Positions 61,298 to 64,000 of a DNA stretch of 64,000 nucleotides are shown here, in pieces. The stretch comes from Ectothiorhodospiraceae bacterium (GTDB lineage: Bacteria > Pseudomonadota > Gammaproteobacteria > HK1), in the NCBI GenBank assembly GCA_024234875.1, contig JACKNM010000025.1, forward strand, positions 1-64,000. The letters run 5' to 3'. The stretch's first letter is position 1; each line of letters starts with the position of its first letter. The position numbers and the translations under genes were made by a program. Below the pieces are notes generated by a model. That model saw only the letters and a list, made by a program, of their open reading frames with translations, was not told the origin of the DNA and did not search any database.

Positions 61298-63394
61298 GTG
61301 AGCGGGTTCGCACTCGCGCTGGACGTCGGCGGAACGTTCACCGACGTGATCCTGATCCGGCGCGACGGGGGAGCGCTGTGGACGGCGAAGGCGTCGTCGA
61401 CACCGTCCGATCCGGCCGAGGGCTTCTTCGACGGCATCGAGAAGGTGCTGGCGCGCTCGGCCGTCGACCCCGGTGAGGTGGCGACCCTGCTGCACGGCTC
61501 GACCGTCGCCACCAACGCGATCCTGGAGGGCAAGGGCGCACTCACCGGCATGCTGGTGACCGATGGCTTCAAGTACGTGCTCGAGGTCGGTCGCGCCGAG
61601 GTGCCGCGCAAGGAGAACCTGTTCGCCTGGGTGAAGCCGGCGCGGCCGGTGCCGCCGCGGCGAATCCTGGAGGCGCCGGAGCGCGTGCTGGTCGACGGCA
61701 CCGTCGCGCGCCCGCTCGACGAGGCGGCCTGCGAGGCCGCGGCGCGCACCTTCGCAGCGCTCGGGGTGCGCGCGGTGGCGGTGGTGTTCCTCCATGCCTA
61801 CGCGAATCCGGCGCACGAGCGTCGCGCCGGCGAGATCCTCGCCGCCGCGCTACCCGGGGTCGAGATCGCGCTCTCCAGCGACGTGCTGCCGGTGTTCCGC
61901 GAGTACGAGCGCGCGGTGGCGACGGTGTTGAACGCGTCGGTGCAGCCGGTGGTGGCCCGCTACGTGCGCCGGCTGGTCGATGGCGCGGCCGCGCGCGGCA
62001 TCCACGCGCCGCTGCACGTGATGAAGTCGAACGGTGGCGTGTTCACCCCCGAGCAGGCGGCCAGGCAGTCGGTGCAGATGGCGCTCTCGGGCCCGGCCGC
62101 CGGCGCCCAGGGCGCGGCCTACCTCGCGGGGCTGGCCGGGGTGCGAGACCTGGTCACCATCGACATGGGCGGGACCAGCGCGGACGTCTGTCTCGTTCGC
62201 GACGGCGCGCCGAGCATCACCCTCGACGGGGTCATCGGTCCCTATCCGCTCTCGCTGCCCATCGTCGACATCCACACCATCGGCGCCGGCGGCGGCAGCA
62301 TCGCGACGGTCAGTGACCTCGGCGGGCTGGCGGTCGGACCCCGCAGCGCGGGCGCCGATCCCGGTCCGGCCTGCTACGGCAAGGGCGGCGAGGAGCCGAC
62401 GGTCACCGACGCGAATCTCGTGCTCGGTCGGATCCCGCCGCACCTGCTCGACGGCGAGATCCCACTCGACGTCGAGGCCGCGCACCGCGCGATCGAGACT
62501 CGCGTCGCCGCGCCACTCGGGCTCGACGTGGTCGAGGCGGCGCGCGGTATCGTCGCCATCGTCGACAACAACATGGTCGGGGCGCTGAAGGTGGTCTCGG
62601 TCGAGCGTGGCTACGACCCGCGCGCCTTCGCGCTCTGCGCTTTCGGCGGAGCGGGCCCGGTGCACGGCGCATCGCTCGCACGACTGCTCGGGACCGGCAG
62701 CCTGTTCGTGCCACGCTACCCGGGGATCCTGTGCGCGATGGGACTCCTCGCCACCGACCAGCAATACGATCTGGTGCGCACGCGCATTCAGCGCCCGCCG
62801 CGCTACGATCTGGCGGCGATGGCGGAGATCCTCGCCGAGCTGCTCGCCGAGGGCGACGCGCGCCTGGCGGCCGAGGGCGTACCCGCCGAGCGCCGCCGGC
62901 TCAGCCGCGCCGCCGATCTCCGCTACGCCCGCCAGGGGGTCGAGCTCACCGTGCCGTTCGAGGCCGAGCGCGTGGACGCCGAGAGCATCGCGCGTCTGGT
63001 CGAGGACTATCACGCGCTGCACGAGCGGCTCTACACCTTCGCCGACCGCGAGGCGCCGGTCGAGATCGTCAACCTGCGGGTGACCGCCACCGGGCTGATG
63101 GACCGGGTGACATTGCCGCGGCTCGACGCCGTCGCCGCCGGCACCCCGGCGCCGGTCCACGCCGAGCGTCGAGTGGCGTTCGACGCCGACTTCGTGACCA
63201 CGCCGGTGCACCGGCGCGAGGCCTTGCGGCCCGGGCACCGGGTCGTCGGCCCCGCGATCGTCGACCAGGCCGATACCACCACCGTGGTCCCGCCCGGCTG
63301 CATCGCAACGGTGGACGTGTTCGGGAATCTCTCGGTCGCGGTCGGCGGGGCCGCCGCGCGTGATCGGATGCGACCAGTGGAGGGCCAACCGTGA
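61298..63394 (+). CDS. hyuA: Hydantoinase/oxoprolinase subunit A (second copy)
   Basis: This 698-residue subunit has the same length as the first copy but is clearly diverged. It shows L-D-V-G-G-T-F-T-D-V, L-H-G-S-T-V-A-T-N-A, E-Y-E-R-A-V-A-T-V, K-S-N-G-G-V-F, V-T-I-D-M-G-G-T-S-A-D-V and S-A-G-A-D-P-G-P-A-C-Y. GTG 61298 is preceded by AGAGGAGGAG, an ideal ribosome site. Its stop overlaps the next hyuB by 4 bases. Different blocks in the two copies (P-F-S-x versus P-A-R-P around residue 110) suggest distinct substrates. Confidence 0.9.
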   Translation: MSGFALALDVGGTFTDVILIRRDGGALWTAKASSTPSDPAEGFFDGIEKVLARSAVDPGEVATLLHGSTVATNAILEGKGALTGMLVTDGFKYVLEVGRAEVPRKENLFAWVKPARPVPPRRILEAPERVLVDGTVARPLDEAACEAAARTFAALGVRAVAVVFLHAYANPAHERRAGEILAAALPGVEIALSSDVLPVFREYERAVATVLNASVQPVVARYVRRLVDGAAARGIHAPLHVMKSNGGVFTPEQAARQSVQMALSGPAAGAQGAAYLAGLAGVRDLVTIDMGGTSADVCLVRDGAPSITLDGVIGPYPLSLPIVDIHTIGAGGGSIATVSDLGGLAVGPRSAGADPGPACYGKGGEEPTVTDANLVLGRIPPHLLDGEIPLDVEAAHRAIETRVAAPLGLDVVEAARGIVAIVDNNMVGALKVVSVERGYDPRAFALCAFGGAGPVHGASLARLLGTGSLFVPRYPGILCAMGLLATDQQYDLVRTRIQRPPRYDLAAMAEILAELLAEGDARLAAEGVPAERRRLSRAADLRYARQGVELTVPFEAERVDAESIARLVEDYHALHERLYTFADREAPVEIVNLRVTATGLMDRVTLPRLDAVAAGTPAPVHAERRVAFDADFVTTPVHRREALRPGHRVVGPAIVDQADTTTVVPPGCIATVDVFGNLSVAVGGAAARDRMRPVEGQP

Positions 63395-64000
63395 GCACCG
63401 CGCCGCCCGTCGCCGCCGGGGCCAACCGCCCGACCGACACCGTCACCCTCGAGCTCATCAGCGGCGCGCTGCAGGCCGCGCGCGCGGAGATGGAGGCGCT
63501 CATCGATCGCACCTCGATGTCGCCGTTCATCCGCGAGAAGAAGGACTACTTCACCGCCTTTCTCGATGCCGACGGCCGCCTCGCGGTGAGCACCAGCCTC
63601 ACCCTCGCCGGCAACCTGGTCGAGGGGATCCTGGAGCACTATCCGCGCGACACCATGCGCGACGGCGATCTCTACCTCTACAACGATCCCTACGCGTCGC
63701 GTGGTGGGGTCTCGCACCTGCCGGACATGGTGTTCGTGGCGCCGGTCTTCCACGGTGGCGAGATGCTCGGCTACGCCGAGGCCTGGGGACATCTGTGGGA
63801 TGTCGGTGGCTCGGTGCCCGGGAGCATCTCGCCGGGCGCGCGCAGCACGTTCGAGGAGGGGATCCAGATCCCCCCGGTGCGGGTGATGCGCGAAGGCGTC
63901 CTGAACGAGGAGGTGTGGCGGATCTTCACCCGCAACTCGCGCTTCCCGGACATGCTCTCCGGCGACGTCAAGGCGATCATGGCGGCCTGCCGCCTCGGCA
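63391..64000 (+). CDS. hyuB: Hydantoinase/oxoprolinase subunit B (second copy, cut by window end)
   Basis: The open frame runs from GTG 63391 (GTGA overlap with hyuA) to the end of the window, giving 203 residues without a stop. It shows M-S-P-F-I-R-E-K-K-D-Y-F-T-A-F near residue 45, L-Y-L-Y-N-D-P-Y-A near 95, H-L-W-D-V-G-G-S-V-P-G near 130 and I-Q-I-P-P-V-R-V-M-R-E-G, so it is the start of a full HyuB. The rest lies outside the window. Confidence 0.9.
   Translation, partial: MSTAPPVAAGANRPTDTVTLELISGALQAARAEMEALIDRTSMSPFIREKKDYFTAFLDADGRLAVSTSLTLAGNLVEGILEHYPRDTMRDGDLYLYNDPYASRGGVSHLPDMVFVAPVFHGGEMLGYAEAWGHLWDVGGSVPGSISPGARSTFEEGIQIPPVRVMREGVLNEEVWRIFTRNSRFPDMLSGDVKAIMAACRLG

Overview
This 64 kb window is a very GC-rich stretch (about 70% by eye) of a bacterial chromosome, almost fully coding, with many GTG starts, short GTGA/ATGA gene overlaps and strong purine-rich ribosome binding sites. 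The gene families point to a proteobacterium. The exosortase-A-type glycosyltransferase and the 'tagcccggacgaag' palindromic intergenic repeats suggest a gamma- or betaproteobacterium, but the assignment is an inference. No rRNA, tRNA, CRISPR array, transposase or phage gene was seen. Long antisense open frames are common and are artefacts of GC-rich third codon positions.

Layout. (1) 1-9.6 kb: a protease fragment, then an exopolysaccharide locus (AAC(3)-family acyltransferase, alpha/alpha-barrel protein, GT4 and GT2 glycosyltransferases, asparagine synthase-type amidotransferase, secreted lyase-like protein), then an EutB-like PLP dehydratase. (2) 9.6-16.1 kb, minus strand: quinone oxidoreductase, a polyamine-type ABC ATPase with a fused double permease but no binding protein, a four-copy palindromic repeat array and a Ycf46-like AAA+ ATPase. 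(3) 16.4-27.2 kb: two Fe(II)/2-oxoglutarate oxygenases around a sulfotransferase, a metallophosphoesterase fusion, a phosphosulfolactate-synthase (ComA) family protein, a NitT/TauT-type ABC importer with two different permeases, and an M19 dipeptidase paralogue with an altered metal site. This reads as a sulfonate or organosulfur acquisition neighbourhood. (4) 27.4-46.5 kb: a one-carbon and quaternary-amine island. FolC and FolD lie divergent from a seven-gene operon (corrinoid protein, DUF1638, PF13769-type protein, MTHFR C-terminal zinc protein, MetF, methyl-THF:corrinoid methyltransferase, ASKHA ferredoxin reactivase). Further on are a GlcD-type oxidase, a GbdR-like regulator, a non-pyrrolysine MttB-family methyltransferase, a dimethylglycine/sarcosine dehydrogenase-like enzyme and a betaine-homocysteine-methyltransferase-like enzyme. 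(5) 46.5-49.3 kb: PPOX protein, polysaccharide deacetylase, DUF900 hydrolase. (6) 49.4-64 kb: an Opp/Dpp operon with a translationally coupled short-chain dehydrogenase, divergent from two hydantoinase/oxoprolinase HyuA-HyuB pairs.

How it may work together (inference): an MttB-family enzyme demethylates a quaternary amine such as glycine betaine onto the corrinoid protein. The MtrH-like enzyme passes the methyl group to tetrahydrofolate. MetF with the zinc protein, and FolD, oxidise it. The dehydrogenase strips further methyl groups from dimethylglycine or sarcosine, and the reactivase rescues oxidised cobalamin. Two genes of the operon (DUF1638 and the PF13769-type protein) have no known role in such a pathway, which makes this the best candidate for an under-described system. 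The most striking non-coding element is a run of five abutting hairpins followed by a 51-bp tandem repeat between oppA and oppB (54.1-54.4 kb).
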